A DNA stretch of 64,000 nucleotides. Origin: Hyphomicrobiales bacterium (lineage in GTDB: Bacteria > Pseudomonadota > Alphaproteobacteria > Rhizobiales > Beijerinckiaceae). The position numbers and the translations under genes are program-made. The stretch lies in the NCBI GenBank assembly GCA_027483505.1, contig JAIXUP010000087.1, positions 1 to 64,000 on the forward strand, in the 5' to 3' direction. Under the pieces are notes generated by a model. That model worked only from the letters and a program-made list of their open reading frames with translations, ran no database searches and had not been told where the DNA came from. Below, piece by piece: positions 38,678 through 49,788 of this stretch; position 1 is the first letter of the stretch, and each line of letters starts with the position of its first letter.

Positions 38678-40105
38678 TCAGACCTTCGGAGCAATGTCCC
38701 GCAGCCGGCTGAGGCATTCCTCGCGGCCGAGCACGGCCAGGACATCGAACAGGCCTGGTGATGTCGTCTTGCCCGTCAGCGCTGCCCGCAGGGGCTGCGC
38801 GACCTGCCCGAGCTTCAACCCCTGCGCCTCGGCGAAGGCCCGCACGCAGGCTTCGGTGCTCGCGGCCGTCCACTCGGTCAGCTCCGCCAGGCTCGTCGCG
38901 AGCTGCCCCAGTCTTGCCCGCGCGTCGACATCGAGCAGGGCTGCAGCTTTTTCTTCCAGCGGCAGAGGACGCTGTGTGTAGAGATAGGCTGCACTGTCAA
39001 GCAGTTCGACCAGTGTCTTCGCGCGTTCTTTCAGCCCCGGCATGGCCTCCGCCATCATGGCGCGCAAGCCGGGCGTCATGGCGGGGCCGATCCCGCGGGC
39101 CGGCCCGACATCGGGCATGATGGCCTCCAGCGCCGCCATGATCTCGTCCACGGGGGCGGCGCGCATGTAGACGCCGTTGAGGTTTTCGAGCTTGGCGAAG
39201 TCAAACCGGGAAGCGGAGCGTCCGATGGCGCCAAGGTCAAACGCCGCGATCATTTCGTCGGTGGAGAAAACCTCCTGGTCGCCATGGGCCCAGCCCAGGC
39301 GCACCAGATAGTTACGCACGGCGGCGGGCAGGTAGCCCATGGCCCGGTACGCATCGACGCCGAGCGCGCCGTGCCGCTTCGACAATTTGGCGCCGTCCGG
39401 TCCGTGGATCAGCGGGATGTGCGCCATGGTCGGCACGGGCCAGCCCATGGCGTGGTAGATTTGCGTTTGCCGAGCGGCGTTGGTGAGGTGGTCGTCGCCG
39501 CGGATGATATGGGTCACCCCCATGTCGTGATCGTCGACGACGACCGCCAGCATGTAGGTCGGCGTCCCATCCGAGCGGAGGAGGACGAGGTCGTCGAGGT
39601 CCTTGTTCTGCCAGACGACGCGGCCCTGCACCTGATCATCGACAACGGTCTCGCCGGTTTCCGGCGCGCGCAGGCGGATCACCGGCTTCACGTCCTTGGG
39701 TGCGGTGGCCGGATCGCGGTCACGCCAGCGCCCGTCATAGCGCAACGGGCGCCCTTCGGCCCTGGCCAGTTCGCGCATCTCGTCGAGCTCGGCCGGTGTC
39801 GCAAAGCAGCGGTAGGCCCGTCCTCGGGCAAGCATCTCATGCGCCACCTCCGCGTGGCGCGCCGCGCGGGCAAACTGGAAGATCGGATCGCCATCCCAGT
39901 CCAGGCCCAGCCATTTGAGGCCCTCGATGATCGCGCCGATGGCCGCCTCGGTCGAGCGCTCGCGGTCGGTGTCCTCGATGCGCAGCAGCATCTTGCCGCC
40001 GAAGCGTTTCGCGTAAAGCCAGTTGAACAGGGCCGTCCGGCCGCCGCCGATATGCAGGAAACCGGTAGGCGAGGGGGCAAAGCGGGTAACGATTGGCGTG
40101 CTCAT
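38678..40105 (-). CDS. gltX: Glutamyl-tRNA synthetase
   Basis: 475 residues, class I. It charges tRNA-Glu (and possibly tRNA-Gln where GatCAB corrects it). The HIGH motif is in [18 protein letters not shown], and the KMSKS equivalent is KLSKRHGA. The discriminating stretch [12 protein letters not shown] is present. The C-terminal anticodon-binding domain is intact. It is divergent from comEC and upstream of gltA. Some alphaproteobacteria carry two gltX copies; this window shows one. Confidence 0.96.
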   Translation of the reverse strand: MSTPIVTRFAPSPTGFLHIGGGRTALFNWLYAKRFGGKMLLRIEDTDRERSTEAAIGAIIEGLKWLGLDWDGDPIFQFARAARHAEVAHEMLARGRAYRCFATPAELDEMRELARAEGRPLRYDGRWRDRDPATAPKDVKPVIRLRAPETGETVVDDQVQGRVVWQNKDLDDLVLLRSDGTPTYMLAVVVDDHDMGVTHIIRGDDHLTNAARQTQIYHAMGWPVPTMAHIPLIHGPDGAKLSKRHGALGVDAYRAMGYLPAAVRNYLVRLGWAHGDQEVFSTDEMIAAFDLGAIGRSASRFDFAKLENLNGVYMRAAPVDEIMAALEAIMPDVGPARGIGPAMTPGLRAMMAEAMPGLKERAKTLVELLDSAAYLYTQRPLPLEEKAAALLDVDARARLGQLATSLAELTEWTAASTEACVRAFAEAQGLKLGQVAQPLRAALTGKTTSPGLFDVLAVLGREECLSRLRDIAPKV

Positions 40106-40277
40106 GGGATGTGGACCCCGGCGCTGTGCGCCCGTGTGTCAGGACAGTCGGCTGGGGTGTGAAGAAGGCCGCCGCCAAGGTCAAGGCCCCGGCCAGATTT
40201 TGCCCTTGCCCCCGTCGGCGCGCCGCATCGCGGCCCTCGCTCCACAACGGCGAAGGGATCGGTTAGGCTCTGTCGAG

Positions 40278-42548
40278 ATGGAAGACGAAAACCGCACACA
40301 GGCCGCGATAGCACGAAGCCGCGCCAGGGTGCTGCCCGCGCTTGCGGACGGTTCGTCCGGCAGCGCGCGCTGGAAGGCTTGGGCGGCCGAGACGCTGGCG
40401 GGGGCTTCAAAAGCAGTCACGCAGGCCTTGGTGACGGAGAGCGACAGGCGGAGTTGGTTCAATTTCCTGCCGGTGGCCTTCGGGCTCGGCATTGGCGCCT
40501 TCTTCGCGGCGGACCGCGATCCGCTCTGGTGGGGGCCGCCGCTTGCCGCCGTCCTTTGCGCGGTCGGCGCATGGCGGCTGCGCGCGCGGCCGGCCGCTTT
40601 CACGGTTATGCTGGCGCTTGCCATGGCCGCAGCCGGATTGTCCGCAGCGCACTGGCGGACTGAACGCGTCCGCGCGCCGGTGCTTGAGCGCGTGATGATC
40701 GCCAAGCTCAGTGGCTTCGTCGAAAGCCTCGAAGAGCGAGGAGCAGACATGCGTGTGGTTGTGCTTGTGACGCGCTTCGGCGATCTGGCGAAGGACGCGA
40801 CGCCGGAGCGCGTACGCGTGACATTCCGCAAGAGCCCGCTGCGGCCTGCCGAGCACATCAACGTCACTGCGCGGTTGATGCCGCCGCCCGAAGCCGCCCG
40901 CCCGGGCGGCTACGACTTCGCCCGCGATGCCTACTTCAAGGGTTTCGGCGCGGTTGGCTCCGGCCTTGGCATCATCGAGCGGGCGCCGCCGCCCGCGCCG
41001 CCGCCGCTCATGCTGCAGGTCAATGCCGCGATCGACGGCGCCCGCAACGACATGACCGAGCGCATCGCCCGGATCATCGGCGGGCAGGCTGGCGCGGTAG
41101 CGGCAGCGCTGGTCACCGGCAAGCGGGGTCTGATCTCGGAGGAAACCAACGAGATCCTGCGCGGCGCGGGGATCTATCACATCGTCTCCATCTCGGGGCT
41201 GCACATGGTGCTTGCGGCCGGCGCGATCTTCTGGCTGGCGCGGGCCATCCTCGCCCTCATGCCTGGCATCGCCCTGCGCTGGCCGTTGAAGAAGATCGCC
41301 GCCGTCCTCGCCATGGCCGGAGCCACCGCATACTGCGTTTTCTCGGGATCGGAGGTCGCGACCGAGCGTTCCCTTATCATGACGCTGGTCATGCTGGGGG
41401 CGATCGTTGTGGATCGCCCGGCGCTGAGCATGCGCAATCTCGCGATTTCCGCGTTGATTGTCATGGCAATGGAGCCCGATTCAGTCCTCGGGCCAAGCTT
41501 CCAGATGTCGTTCGGCGCCGTGGCGGCGCTGATCGCCTTCGCTGAATGGCAGCGCCGGCGCGCGCCGCAAGCCGGGGCGGAACCGGGCCTTCTGGCAAGG
41601 GCGTTCAGAACCATGCGCCTTGCGCTGGTCGGCATGCTGTTGACGTCGTTGATCGCCGGCGCGGCGACAGGTCCCTTCGGCGCCTACCACTTCCAGACCT
41701 TCAATCCGTTCGGCGTGCTCGGCAACATGATGGCGCTGCCCTTCGTCTCGCTGGTTGTGATGCCTGCCGCCGTGGTCGGCGCCATCCTGTATCCTCTGGG
41801 CCTCGATGGGGCGGCCTGGTGGGTCATGGGGCTGGCGACGGAGCCGGTGCTCGCGGCCTCGCGCTTCGTCGCCGGGCTAGGCGGCTCCACGCAGGTCATT
41901 CCGGCCTATGGTGTCGCGGCGGTGCTTTGCCTCGGCGCCGCCCTGATTGTGCTGACATTGCTCACGACATGGCTGAGGTTTGCAGCAGTGTTGCCACTCG
42001 CCGCCGGGGTCGCGCTGGCCGCCAGTCCGCAAAGGGCCGACATCTACATCGACCGAGACGGGGCAGGTGTTGCCGCACGCAGCCGGACGGGCCAACTGGC
42101 GATCATGGGCCGGCCCGGAAACTTCGTGCTGGAGCAGTGGCTCAGGGCAGACGGCGACAGCCGCAAAGCCAATGACTCAACCGTGCGCTCCGGCGCGGCC
42201 TGCGACAGCAAGGGTTGCGTCGTGACCTTGCCGGACGGCGCAACGGTGGCCTGGTCGCGAAACCCCGAAACGGTCAGCGAGGACTGCGCACGGGCGACGA
42301 TGGTCGTCACGCCCCTGCGCTGGGACGGCGCCTGCCCAGCGCTGATGGTCGACCGGCGGACGCTCGACCGCTACGGCTCTCTCTCGGTGCGGATGACAGG
42401 ACAGGGACTCGTCGCCAGCACCAGCCGCACGCCCGGCTCGCCGCGGCCCTGGACACGGCGCGAAGTTACCGGACCAGCGGCCTTGTCGCCCGTTCCGATG
42501 TCCCGTCCCGTTGAGGACGATGCTTTCAGTACCGCCGCACCAGACTGA
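40278..42548 (+). CDS. comEC: ComEC/Rec2-family DNA-uptake channel protein without intact beta-lactamase domain
   Basis: 756 residues from ATG 40278; the longer frame overlaps gltX on the other strand. Seen: two N-terminal helices ([15 protein letters not shown]), the DUF4131-type soluble domain (residues ~150-290), then the membrane 'competence' domain with its diagnostic [11 protein letters not shown] and [15 protein letters not shown], about ten helices in all. In Bacillus-type proteins a metallo-beta-lactamase domain follows; here the last ~110 residues have no HxHxDH motif. It should form the inner-membrane channel for single-stranded DNA import, if functional. Its end overlaps lexA (convergent) by 23 bases. 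Confidence 0.9.
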   Translation: MEDENRTQAAIARSRARVLPALADGSSGSARWKAWAAETLAGASKAVTQALVTESDRRSWFNFLPVAFGLGIGAFFAADRDPLWWGPPLAAVLCAVGAWRLRARPAAFTVMLALAMAAAGLSAAHWRTERVRAPVLERVMIAKLSGFVESLEERGADMRVVVLVTRFGDLAKDATPERVRVTFRKSPLRPAEHINVTARLMPPPEAARPGGYDFARDAYFKGFGAVGSGLGIIERAPPPAPPPLMLQVNAAIDGARNDMTERIARIIGGQAGAVAAALVTGKRGLISEETNEILRGAGIYHIVSISGLHMVLAAGAIFWLARAILALMPGIALRWPLKKIAAVLAMAGATAYCVFSGSEVATERSLIMTLVMLGAIVVDRPALSMRNLAISALIVMAMEPDSVLGPSFQMSFGAVAALIAFAEWQRRRAPQAGAEPGLLARAFRTMRLALVGMLLTSLIAGAATGPFGAYHFQTFNPFGVLGNMMALPFVSLVVMPAAVVGAILYPLGLDGAAWWVMGLATEPVLAASRFVAGLGGSTQVIPAYGVAAVLCLGAALIVLTLLTTWLRFAAVLPLAAGVALAASPQRADIYIDRDGAGVAARSRTGQLAIMGRPGNFVLEQWLRADGDSRKANDSTVRSGAACDSKGCVVTLPDGATVAWSRNPETVSEDCARATMVVTPLRWDGACPALMVDRRTLDRYGSLSVRMTGQGLVASTSRTPGSPRPWTRREVTGPAALSPVPMSRPVEDDAFSTAAPD

Positions 42549-43236
42549 CCAGCTTCCCCTGGATCTTGACCCGGTCAGGACCGAGAACGCGGGTCTCATA
42601 GGCCGGATTGGCCGCTTCAAGCGCGATCGACGTGCCACGGCGGCGCAGCCGCTTCAGCGTCGCTTCCTCGTCGTCAATCAGGGCAACGATGATCTCGCCC
42701 GTGTTTGCCGATTCCTGTTTGCGGATCACGACCGTGTCGCCGTCCAGAATGCCGGCCTCGATCATCGAATCACCCTGCACCTCAAGCGCGAAGTGCTCGC
42801 CCGAACCAAGCAGGTCCGGCGGCAGCGAGATGCTGTGGGTCTTGTTCTGGATGGCGGTGATCGCTACGCCCGCCGCAATCCGTCCCATGACCGGGATCAT
42901 CAGATTCCGGTTCGGCTCTTCACTCCCGCCGCGCGCTGCCGCGGGAGAGGGAGCGGGGCGCCCGAGGCCGCCTTCAACGACACTCGGATTGAAACGCGGA
43001 CGGGCCGTGGCCGCGATACTGGCATCCGGCAGCTTGATCACCTCCAGCGCACGCGCCCGGTTCGGGAGCCTTCGGATGAAGCCGCGCTCCTCAAGCGCCA
43101 TGATTAGCCGGTGGATGCCGGACTTGGAGCGCAGGTCGAGAGCCTCCTTCATCTCCTCGAAGGAGGGCGGCACCCCGGCTTCGCGCAGCCGTTCGTGGAT
43201 GAACCTGAGCAGTTCATGTTGCTTGCGTGTGAGCAT
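42526..43236 (-). CDS. lexA: SOS-response repressor LexA
   Basis: 236 residues from ATG 43236 ([13 protein letters not shown]), the universal LexA start; the frame runs further upstream over the operator. N-terminal winged helix-turn-helix with [22 protein letters not shown], a linker of about 50 residues rich in Pro/Ala, then the S24 autoprotease domain: Ala-Gly cleavage site in RIAAGVAI, catalytic serine in [10 protein letters not shown] and lysine in EATLKRL. LexA is self-cleaved with RecA filament to release SOS genes. An alphaproteobacterial SOS box lies 60 bases upstream, indicating autoregulation. Confidence 0.97.
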   Translation of the reverse strand: MLTRKQHELLRFIHERLREAGVPPSFEEMKEALDLRSKSGIHRLIMALEERGFIRRLPNRARALEVIKLPDASIAATARPRFNPSVVEGGLGRPAPSPAAARGGSEEPNRNLMIPVMGRIAAGVAITAIQNKTHSISLPPDLLGSGEHFALEVQGDSMIEAGILDGDTVVIRKQESANTGEIIVALIDDEEATLKRLRRRGTSIALEAANPAYETRVLGPDRVKIQGKLVSLVRRY

Positions 43237-43295
43237 CGGAACTCCAGCAGGGGCTTGCCCCGGAATTGAAAAACGTAACGTGAACACGTGTACAT

Positions 43296-43310
43296 GTTCC
43301 TGCTGTGTTC
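43296..43310 (-). promoter_or_regulatory. LexA-binding SOS box upstream of lexA
   Basis: GTTC at 43296-43299 and GTTC at 43307-43310 are separated by exactly seven bases, the direct-repeat operator known for alphaproteobacterial LexA. It lies 60-74 bases before the lexA ATG and inside the 90-base gap after moeA. An adjoining GAAC-N10-GTTC inverted pair spans 43282-43299. Confidence 0.85.
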
Positions 43311-43326
43311 CGCAAGCCCCTGCTGG

Positions 43327-44535
43327 CTAGAGGCGGATGATCCGGCAGGGGGTTCCGGCCTCCGCCGCCGGTGCGTGCGCCGGCCGGATCAGCAGCGCAT
43401 CGGCGGACGCCATCAGGCGCTGGATCGAACTGTCCTGGGAGCTGAAGGGTGTCGCGACGAGATTGCCGGCGTCATCGCGGCCGAGGCTGGCGCGCATATA
43501 CTCCTCGCGCAGGTCGTTGGCCGGCAGCGCACGGCCGAGCAGGGCGCCCTCGCTTCTGTCGGTGTCGGGGTTCGGCTGCCCCAGCAGCTTTCGCAGCAGC
43601 GGCTCGAGAAAAAGGATTGCGCAGATCATCGACGATACGGGATTGCCGGGCAGTCCGAGGCAAAGCGTGGAGCCGCGGACGCCGAACATCAGCGGCTTTC
43701 CGGGGCGGACGGCGATCTTCCAGAAGCTGATGGAAAAGCCGTTGGCGACCAGCGCGGCCTGGACAAAATCATGATCGCCGACCGACGCGCCGCCGCTGGT
43801 CACGATGAGATCGCATCCTTCCGCCGCGTTCGCGATGGCCCTCCGTGTCGTGTCCGCGTCGTCCGGGACGATGCCCCGGTCGTCGGCGACGCCGCCACGG
43901 CTCTCGACGAAGGCCGCCAGTGCAAAGGCGTTGGACGACACGATCTGCCCCTCGCGCAACGCCGAGCCAGGCATGGCCAGTTCATCGCCGGTGGAAAGAA
44001 TCGCCACGCGGGGTCGGCTGCGGACCGACAGCAGGCCGTGTCCCATGCTGGCCGCCAGCCCGATGTGCCAGGCGTCGAGCACCGTTCCGGCCTTGAGCAG
44101 GCAGTCACCTGTGCAGAAATCCAGACCCGCTGGCCTGACGAAGCGCCCGGCCTGCTCGGTCTGTGTCGGCGTGATGACGCCGGCGCCGACGCCCTGGGCA
44201 TTCTCCTGGATGAGAATCGCGTCTGCACCGTCGGGGACCGGCGCGCCGGTGAAGATGCGCACCGCCTCCATCGGGCCGACCGTTCCGCCGAACGGATGCC
44301 CGGCCTTCGCCTCACCGATCACGTGCAGGGGCATAAGGCTGGTCAGATCGGCGGCCCGCACGGCATAGCCATCCATGGCGGAGGCTGCGAAGGGCGGCTG
44401 TGTCCTGAGCGCCGTGACATCCTCTGCCAGTGTGCGGCCAGAGGCCTGCACGAGTGGCATGGCTTCGGCGCCTTGCAGCGGTGTCGCCGCCGCAAGCATG
44501 CGCGTCCTGGCGACGTCTGGCGCCATCAGGCTCAC
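43327..44535 (-). CDS. moeA: Molybdopterin molybdenumtransferase MoeA
   Basis: 402 residues. MoeA inserts molybdate into adenylated molybdopterin. Seen: N-terminal [20 protein letters not shown] followed by [12 protein letters not shown], the [14 protein letters not shown] segment, [10 protein letters not shown], the [14 protein letters not shown] motif of the MogA-like domain, and [12 protein letters not shown]. The start overlaps the moaC stop by four bases. The gene order trpC-moaC-moeA-lexA is common in Rhizobiales. Confidence 0.95.
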   Translation of the reverse strand: MSLMAPDVARTRMLAAATPLQGAEAMPLVQASGRTLAEDVTALRTQPPFAASAMDGYAVRAADLTSLMPLHVIGEAKAGHPFGGTVGPMEAVRIFTGAPVPDGADAILIQENAQGVGAGVITPTQTEQAGRFVRPAGLDFCTGDCLLKAGTVLDAWHIGLAASMGHGLLSVRSRPRVAILSTGDELAMPGSALREGQIVSSNAFALAAFVESRGGVADDRGIVPDDADTTRRAIANAAEGCDLIVTSGGASVGDHDFVQAALVANGFSISFWKIAVRPGKPLMFGVRGSTLCLGLPGNPVSSMICAILFLEPLLRKLLGQPNPDTDRSEGALLGRALPANDLREEYMRASLGRDDAGNLVATPFSSQDSSIQRLMASADALLIRPAHAPAAEAGTPCRIIRL

Positions 44536-45020
44536 GCCTCGGCGCTCCCCCGCTCGTAGACGCCGGATTTCCCTCCGGATTTGTGGACGAGCTGGACCGC
44601 TTCGATCCGCATGCCGCGATCGGCGGCCTTGACCATGTCATAGATGGTGAGGCATGCGACGGACACGGCAGTCAGCGCCTCCATCTCCACGCCCGTCTGT
44701 CCGGCAACGCGCACTTCAGCGCTGACGCGCACCCCCGGAAGGGCCTCGTCAAGCACAAGGTCGACGGAGACCTTGGTAATGGCGAGCGGGTGGCAAAGCG
44801 GGATAAGCTCATGTGTCCGCTTGGCGGCCATGATCCCGGCCAGACGGGCCGTGCCCAGGACATCGCCTTTTTTGGCGTCGCCATCCCTGATCAGTGCAAG
44901 CGTTTCCGGCTGCATCACGACGGCGCCTTCGGCAACCGCCCGCCGCGCGGTGACGGCCTTCTCGGCGACATCGACCATGTGCGCCTGGCCTTGCGCATCC
45001 AGATGCGTCAACCGGCTCAT
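44532..45020 (-). CDS. moaC: Cyclic pyranopterin monophosphate synthase MoaC
   Basis: 162 residues from ATG 45020; that start overlaps the trpC stop as ATGA, so the longer frame to 45143 is rejected. MoaC makes cyclic pyranopterin monophosphate from the MoaA product in molybdenum cofactor synthesis. Seen: [36 protein letters not shown] and [20 protein letters not shown], which hold the conserved catalytic lysine and histidines. Its stop overlaps the moeA start by four bases. Confidence 0.96.
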   Translation of the reverse strand: MSRLTHLDAQGQAHMVDVAEKAVTARRAVAEGAVVMQPETLALIRDGDAKKGDVLGTARLAGIMAAKRTHELIPLCHPLAITKVSVDLVLDEALPGVRVSAEVRVAGQTGVEMEALTAVSVACLTIYDMVKAADRGMRIEAVQLVHKSGGKSGVYERGSAEA

Positions 45021-45847
45021 GCATGCCCCTGCGGTTCGGCCTGCGACAGTGATTGTGACGGGTTGATGAGGGCCCGCGTCGCAGCGGCGACATCCTCCTG
45101 GCGCATCAGGCTTTCCCCCACGAGGAAGGTGCGGACACCGCACACCCTGAGCCGCGTTGTGTCGGCATGGTGGAAGATGCCGCTTTCGCTGATGACGATG
45201 CGGTCGGCGGGAATGCGCGGGGCCAGCGCTTCGGTGACCGCAAGGTCGACATGAAACGACCTGAGATCACGGTTGTTGATGCCGATCAGCCGCGAGGGCA
45301 GGGCGAGCGCGCGGTCGAGTTCGGCGGCATCATGCACCTCGATCAGCGAGGCCATGCCAAGCGCACTCGCCACATCCACCAGGTCCCGCGCTTCGGCGTC
45401 CGAGACGCTGGCCATGATCACGAGGATGCAGTCCGCCCCCCAGGCGCGTGCTTCATGCACCTGATAGGGCTCGAACATGAAATCCTTACGCAGGGCGGGC
45501 AATCCGCTGGCGGCGCGCGCCTGCTGCAGGAAGACCGGACGGCCCTGAAACGAGGGCGTGTCGGTCAGCACGGACAGGCAGGCTGCGCCGCCCGCCTTGT
45601 AGGCGGAAGCGAGCGAGGGCGGATCGAAATCGGCCCTGATCAACCCCTTTGACGGGCTGGCCTTCTTGATCTCGGCAATCAGGGCGAAGCTCCCGCCTGC
45701 ATGCCGCGCCTCGATCGCGCCAACAAAGTCGCGCGGCGGTGGGCTCGTCTCGGCCAGGCGGCGCATGTCAGCGGGCGGAATCGCGACTTTTGCGGCGGCG
45801 ATTTCCTCGCGCTTGTAGGCTTCGATGCGGGTGAGGATGTCGCTCAC
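45017..45847 (-). CDS. trpC: Indole-3-glycerol phosphate synthase
   Basis: 276 residues from GTG 45847, chosen because GAGG lies eight bases upstream and because an ATG at 45880 would overlap trpD by 23 bases. It closes the indole ring in tryptophan synthesis. TIM-barrel motifs: [15 protein letters not shown] with catalytic lysines, [33 protein letters not shown] and VISESGI. A single-function TrpC, not fused to TrpF. The stop overlaps moaC's start. Confidence 0.96.
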   Translation of the reverse strand: MSDILTRIEAYKREEIAAAKVAIPPADMRRLAETSPPPRDFVGAIEARHAGGSFALIAEIKKASPSKGLIRADFDPPSLASAYKAGGAACLSVLTDTPSFQGRPVFLQQARAASGLPALRKDFMFEPYQVHEARAWGADCILVIMASVSDAEARDLVDVASALGMASLIEVHDAAELDRALALPSRLIGINNRDLRSFHVDLAVTEALAPRIPADRIVISESGIFHHADTTRLRVCGVRTFLVGESLMRQEDVAAATRALINPSQSLSQAEPQGHA

Positions 45848-45857
45848 GTCGCGCACC

Positions 45858-46871
45858 TCACGCGTTCGAAGCGGCGACAAGTCTGGCCAGCGTGCCTTTC
45901 GCGGCCCCGCTATCCAGCGCCGCGCCCGCCCGTGCCACCCCGTCCTGAAGGCTCGCCGCAGCCCCGGCCACCACCAGCGACGCGCCGGCGTTGAACACGG
46001 CGATGTCGCGATAGGCGCTGCGTGCGCCGTCCAGCACAGCGCTCAGCGCGGCTGCGTTCACATCCGCCGTGCCGCCGCGCAGGTCATCAAGCCGCGCGAC
46101 CGGAAGCCCCACATCGGCGGGTGAAATGGTGAAGCTCCGCACCAATCCGTTCTCGAGCGCGACGACATGGGTCGGCCCCGTCGTCGTGACCTCGTCCAGC
46201 CCGTCCGCGCCATGCACGGCCCAGACGCGCTCACTGCCGAGCGCGCGCAGCACCTCGATCATCGGCATCAGCCAGCTTTCGGCGAACGCGCCGAGGAGCT
46301 GGCGCCTGACGCCGGCCGGGTTGGAAAGCGGTCCGATGAGGTTGAAGATCGTGCGCGTGCCGAGTTCGGTCCGCACGGGTGCGACGTGACGCATCGAGGC
46401 ATGGTGCGCCGGGGCAAACATGAAGCCGACGCCGGCCTCGCGGATGCATCGTTCGACGCCGGCCGGATCGATGCCGACCTTGACTCCCAGCGCGGTCAGG
46501 ACATCCGCCGTGCCCGACTTCGACGAGGCGGCGCGGTTGCCATGCTTCGCCACGGGGACGCCACAGGCGGCCACGATCAGCGAGGCGAGGGTGGAGATGT
46601 TGTAGGTGCCCGCATTGTCGCCGCCGGTGCCGACGATGTCGATGGCGTCGGCGGGAGCGGTCACCTGCACGGCGCGGGCCCGGAGCGCGCTCACCGCCCC
46701 GTTGATTTCCTCGGTGGTCTCGCCGCGCACGCGCAGCGCCATCAGGAAACCGGCGGCCTGGGCGGGCGTCACTTCGCCCGACAGGATCGTGTCGAACGCG
46801 GCGCGGGCTTCTGCAGCGGTAAGGCTCGCCCCGGTTGCGACCTTGGCGATGAAGGGCTTGAACGTATCCAT
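45858..46871 (-). CDS. trpD: Anthranilate phosphoribosyltransferase
   Basis: 337 residues from ATG 46871 ([11 protein letters not shown]). It transfers phosphoribose from PRPP to anthranilate. PRPP-binding [36 protein letters not shown] and the magnesium-binding DEVTTTGPT are present. It lies 13 bases after trpG and 10 bases before trpC, so trpG-trpD-trpC-moaC-moeA form one operon. Confidence 0.96.
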   Translation of the reverse strand: MDTFKPFIAKVATGASLTAAEARAAFDTILSGEVTPAQAAGFLMALRVRGETTEEINGAVSALRARAVQVTAPADAIDIVGTGGDNAGTYNISTLASLIVAACGVPVAKHGNRAASSKSGTADVLTALGVKVGIDPAGVERCIREAGVGFMFAPAHHASMRHVAPVRTELGTRTIFNLIGPLSNPAGVRRQLLGAFAESWLMPMIEVLRALGSERVWAVHGADGLDEVTTTGPTHVVALENGLVRSFTISPADVGLPVARLDDLRGGTADVNAAALSAVLDGARSAYRDIAVFNAGASLVVAGAAASLQDGVARAGAALDSGAAKGTLARLVAASNA

Positions 46872-46884
46872 GCTGTTTCCGGAC

Positions 46885-47502
46885 TTAGGCCATGACGGCG
46901 GGCGCGAGGTTCGCGTCGCGCCAAGCCGCCGCCATGTCAAGGAAATTGCGCACGATCAGCGCGCCATGCTCCGACATGATGCTTTCGGGATGGAACTGGA
47001 CGCCGCAGATCGGCCAGTCGCGGTGGCTCGCCGCCATGATGAGGCCGTCATCGGTCTCGGCCTCGATCAGCAGCGCCGGCGGCAGGCTGGCGCGGTCGAT
47101 CACCAGAGAATGATAGCGCGTCGCATCGAATGCCCGGTTGATGCCGCGAAACAGTCCCGTGCCGCGATGCCGGATCGTGCTGACCTTGCCATGCATTGGT
47201 TCTGGCGCGCGGACCACGGAGCCGCCAAAGGTCTGCCCGATGCTTTGCAGCCCAAGGCAGACGCCAAAGACGGGCTTTCGACCCACCGCGCCGGCCACAA
47301 CGTCGAGACAGATCCCGGCCTCGGTCGGCGTGCAAGGGCCGGGCGAGAGCAGGATGGCGTCGGCGTCGCTGGCAAGAGCATCTTCGGCCGAGATGGCGTC
47401 ATTCCGGTGCACGACGACGTCAACGCCCTGCGCGCCGACAAGCTGCACAAGGTTCCAGGTGAAGCTGTCATAATTGTCGATCAGCAGAAGCTTCACGGCC
47501 AC
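46885..47502 (-). CDS. trpG: Anthranilate synthase glutamine amidotransferase component
   Basis: 205 residues, class I glutamine amidotransferase. It supplies ammonia from glutamine to TrpE; the same protein may serve p-aminobenzoate synthase. Triad: nucleophile cysteine in [10 protein letters not shown], histidine and glutamate in [10 protein letters not shown]-terminal [15 protein letters not shown] is typical. It heads the minus-strand trpGDC-moaC-moeA operon, and is separated from trpE by two plus-strand vWA genes, about 4.3 kb. Confidence 0.95.
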   Translation of the reverse strand: MAVKLLLIDNYDSFTWNLVQLVGAQGVDVVVHRNDAISAEDALASDADAILLSPGPCTPTEAGICLDVVAGAVGRKPVFGVCLGLQSIGQTFGGSVVRAPEPMHGKVSTIRHRGTGLFRGINRAFDATRYHSLVIDRASLPPALLIEAETDDGLIMAASHRDWPICGVQFHPESIMSEHGALIVRNFLDMAAAWRDANLAPAVMA

Positions 47503-47697
47503 GTCCCGGTTTCGATGCTGTCTGAATGCCTGCCGTTGCAGGCCCGGTCAAGGCGCGGCCGAGGGCAGAAGCAACGGAGAACGTAAAACAGGTGTTGATT
47601 GTGGTCGCGCAAGATCGTCACGCGCTTTCACGGTTTCTGCAGATATCTGCGCTATCGATTTCAAATACTTCTGCAGCAGAATGCGACGGTGGCAGCA

Positions 47698-49617
47698 ATG
47701 AAACATCAGACAAAGCGTCTTATGGCGCGATTTGTGCGGAATGACCGCGGCGGTGTCGCCCTGATGTTCGGCCTTGCGCTCGTGCCCCTGATCGGACTTG
47801 TCGGCGCCGGCGTCGACTACAACCGCGCCTCTCAGTTGCGTGCGAAGATGGCCGCAGCCGCTGATGCTGCAGTGTTGACTGCGGCCAAGATGTCGGGCCG
47901 GAGCGAGGGTGAACGCCGCGCGGCCGCAGACGCAACATTTGCCGCCAACCTCGGAACCGACGCAAGCCTTGTGCGCGTCCGGGGGCACCTGAGCAGCCTC
48001 GGCGACAATGGCTGGCGCTATTCCGCCACCGGCGAATACACCTATGTTCTCGTGAAGATGCTGCCAGGCGTCAGCAACACCGCCTCGCTGGACGTCGTCG
48101 CCGAAGCTGCGCCGGGCGGCAACACGCTCGAGGTCGCTGTGGTGCTGGACACCACCGGCTCGATGGCCGCCGACATGGGAACGCTGCGACTTGCGGCCAG
48201 CGACCTGATCAACAGCCTGTTCGATTCTGCCGGCACCGGCTCGGGCCTGAAGGTCTCGGTTGTTCCGTTTGTCGCTTCCGTCAATCCGGGTCGGACCAAT
48301 CTCGGCATGAACGGCGTCGACACGCGCGGCGACAGCAGCTTCCAGGCTGCCTGGATGCGCACGCGCTGGATCGGCAACATTCCGAACTGCAACGGCAATC
48401 CGTTCTGGGTGCCGCCGCCTCCTGGCCCGTATGTGCCGCCGCCGCCGCCCAATCCGAACCCATATGGTCGTGGCGGGCGCGGGGTCTGGCTGATGGACCA
48501 GGTCAACAAGCTCGCGAATGTCGGCAAGGAACTGTTCGGTGTGAAAGAGGCTGCGGCGCAGGTCGGCAGCTATGGCACACCGAACCGCGCAGCGCCGTGG
48601 AGCGGCGCCACGATCACCCTCAATCCGCCCTATGTGCCGGCGACGGTTTCGGCGCTGGTTCCCACGGGCTTCACCAATCCGGACACCTGCATTCTGGCCA
48701 ACCCAGCCCGGATTTCGCATCTCGACCTGTTCGACAGCATCCGCACACGTTCAGGCACACGGGCGCAATGGAAGGGCTGCGTTGAGGCCCGCCCGGAACC
48801 GTTCGACACGACAGAAGACCCACCCAGCCTGTCTAATCCGAACACGCTCTTCACGCCATACTTCTGGCCGGATGAGCCGGGGCTTGCCGCCGAGGGCACG
48901 GCTTCTGGCTATGTGAACAACTATCTTGATGACGCCACCACCATGCCGACGGGCTGGAGTTCGGGTAGCGACTGGAACCGCGGGCAAAGCATCCTGAAGT
49001 ACGATTTCACCAACAGGAACGCCAACTACTCCGAAACGGCGCCGAACACGAACGGTCCGAACATGGCGTGCCCGGACGAACTCCTGCGTCTGTCGAACAG
49101 CCGCTCCGCCCTGCTGTCGCGCATTTCCACGCTCAATCACTACAACGGCGGTGGCACGATCACCTCCGAAGGCATCATGTGGGGCTGGCGCACCCTGTCG
49201 CCGAATGCCCCATTTTCGGATGGCGTGCCCTATACACGACCGAAGAACCGCAAGATCATGATTGTCATGACCGACGGTGAGAACGAGATCGGTGAGAACA
49301 ACACCGGCGGGCCGACATTGTCGCACTACAACGCTTACGGCTACCTGCGCATGGGCAACCGCTTTCCGCAGGAGCATTTCCAGCGGGCCAGCGAGTTTCT
49401 CGACGCCAAGACCCGCACCGCCTGCACGAACGCGAAAGCGACCGGCATTCAGGTCTACACGATCCTGTTCAGGGTCAACACGCCGGAAGCGCGGCAGTTG
49501 CTGACTGACTGCGCGACAGAGCAGAAGATGTTCTATCTCGCGGCCAACCAGAACGACCTCCGCAGGGCCTTCACGGACATCGCCGACAGCATCAACAAGG
49601 TTCGTCTGACCAGGTGA
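47698..49617 (+). CDS. Tad-like/von Willebrand factor A secreted protein, first tandem copy
   Basis: 639 residues from ATG 47698. The N-terminus FVRNDRGGVALMFGLALVPL plus IGLVGAGVDYNRASQLRAK is the TadE/TadG-type pilin-like domain, whose helix anchors the protein in the inner membrane and faces the periplasm. A vWA domain follows: MIDAS DTTGSM at residues 151-156 and IVMTDGENE near 522-530, with a 200-residue insertion holding a proline-rich stretch (residues ~240-265). Six cysteines are at positions also found in the downstream copy. Such proteins belong to Flp/Tad pilus or surface-adhesion machinery, but no tad genes are here. Expression and function unknown. Confidence 0.85.
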   Translation: MKHQTKRLMARFVRNDRGGVALMFGLALVPLIGLVGAGVDYNRASQLRAKMAAAADAAVLTAAKMSGRSEGERRAAADATFAANLGTDASLVRVRGHLSSLGDNGWRYSATGEYTYVLVKMLPGVSNTASLDVVAEAAPGGNTLEVAVVLDTTGSMAADMGTLRLAASDLINSLFDSAGTGSGLKVSVVPFVASVNPGRTNLGMNGVDTRGDSSFQAAWMRTRWIGNIPNCNGNPFWVPPPPGPYVPPPPPNPNPYGRGGRGVWLMDQVNKLANVGKELFGVKEAAAQVGSYGTPNRAAPWSGATITLNPPYVPATVSALVPTGFTNPDTCILANPARISHLDLFDSIRTRSGTRAQWKGCVEARPEPFDTTEDPPSLSNPNTLFTPYFWPDEPGLAAEGTASGYVNNYLDDATTMPTGWSSGSDWNRGQSILKYDFTNRNANYSETAPNTNGPNMACPDELLRLSNSRSALLSRISTLNHYNGGGTITSEGIMWGWRTLSPNAPFSDGVPYTRPKNRKIMIVMTDGENEIGENNTGGPTLSHYNAYGYLRMGNRFPQEHFQRASEFLDAKTRTACTNAKATGIQVYTILFRVNTPEARQLLTDCATEQKMFYLAANQNDLRRAFTDIADSINKVRLTR

Positions 49618-49636
49618 TCGATCCGCACCGCTGCTT

Positions 49637-49663
49637 CGGGCCGTGATCCTTCCCGGCCCGTTT
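49637..49663 (+). terminator. Weak terminator-like hairpin between the vWA copies
   Basis: CGGGCCG / CGGCCCG, 7-bp stem with a 10-base loop, begins 20 bases after the first vWA stop and is followed by TTT. The short T-run makes termination partial at best. Confidence 0.4.
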
Positions 49664-49788
49664 CATTGATGACGTTAATGAAGTGCTGCTTTTCGTATCA
49701 ATGATTTGCCGAACCAATTTACGGACCCGCAAAGTCAACGTGCTAATTTCGAAGTCAGTCCAGTTGCTGTGAGCACTGGGAGGACGAA

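Noticed and set aside
47503-47697. Possible tRNA or trp leader between trpG and the first vWA gene
   Set aside because: No cloverleaf, no Trp-rich leader peptide and no terminator/antiterminator pair were visible.
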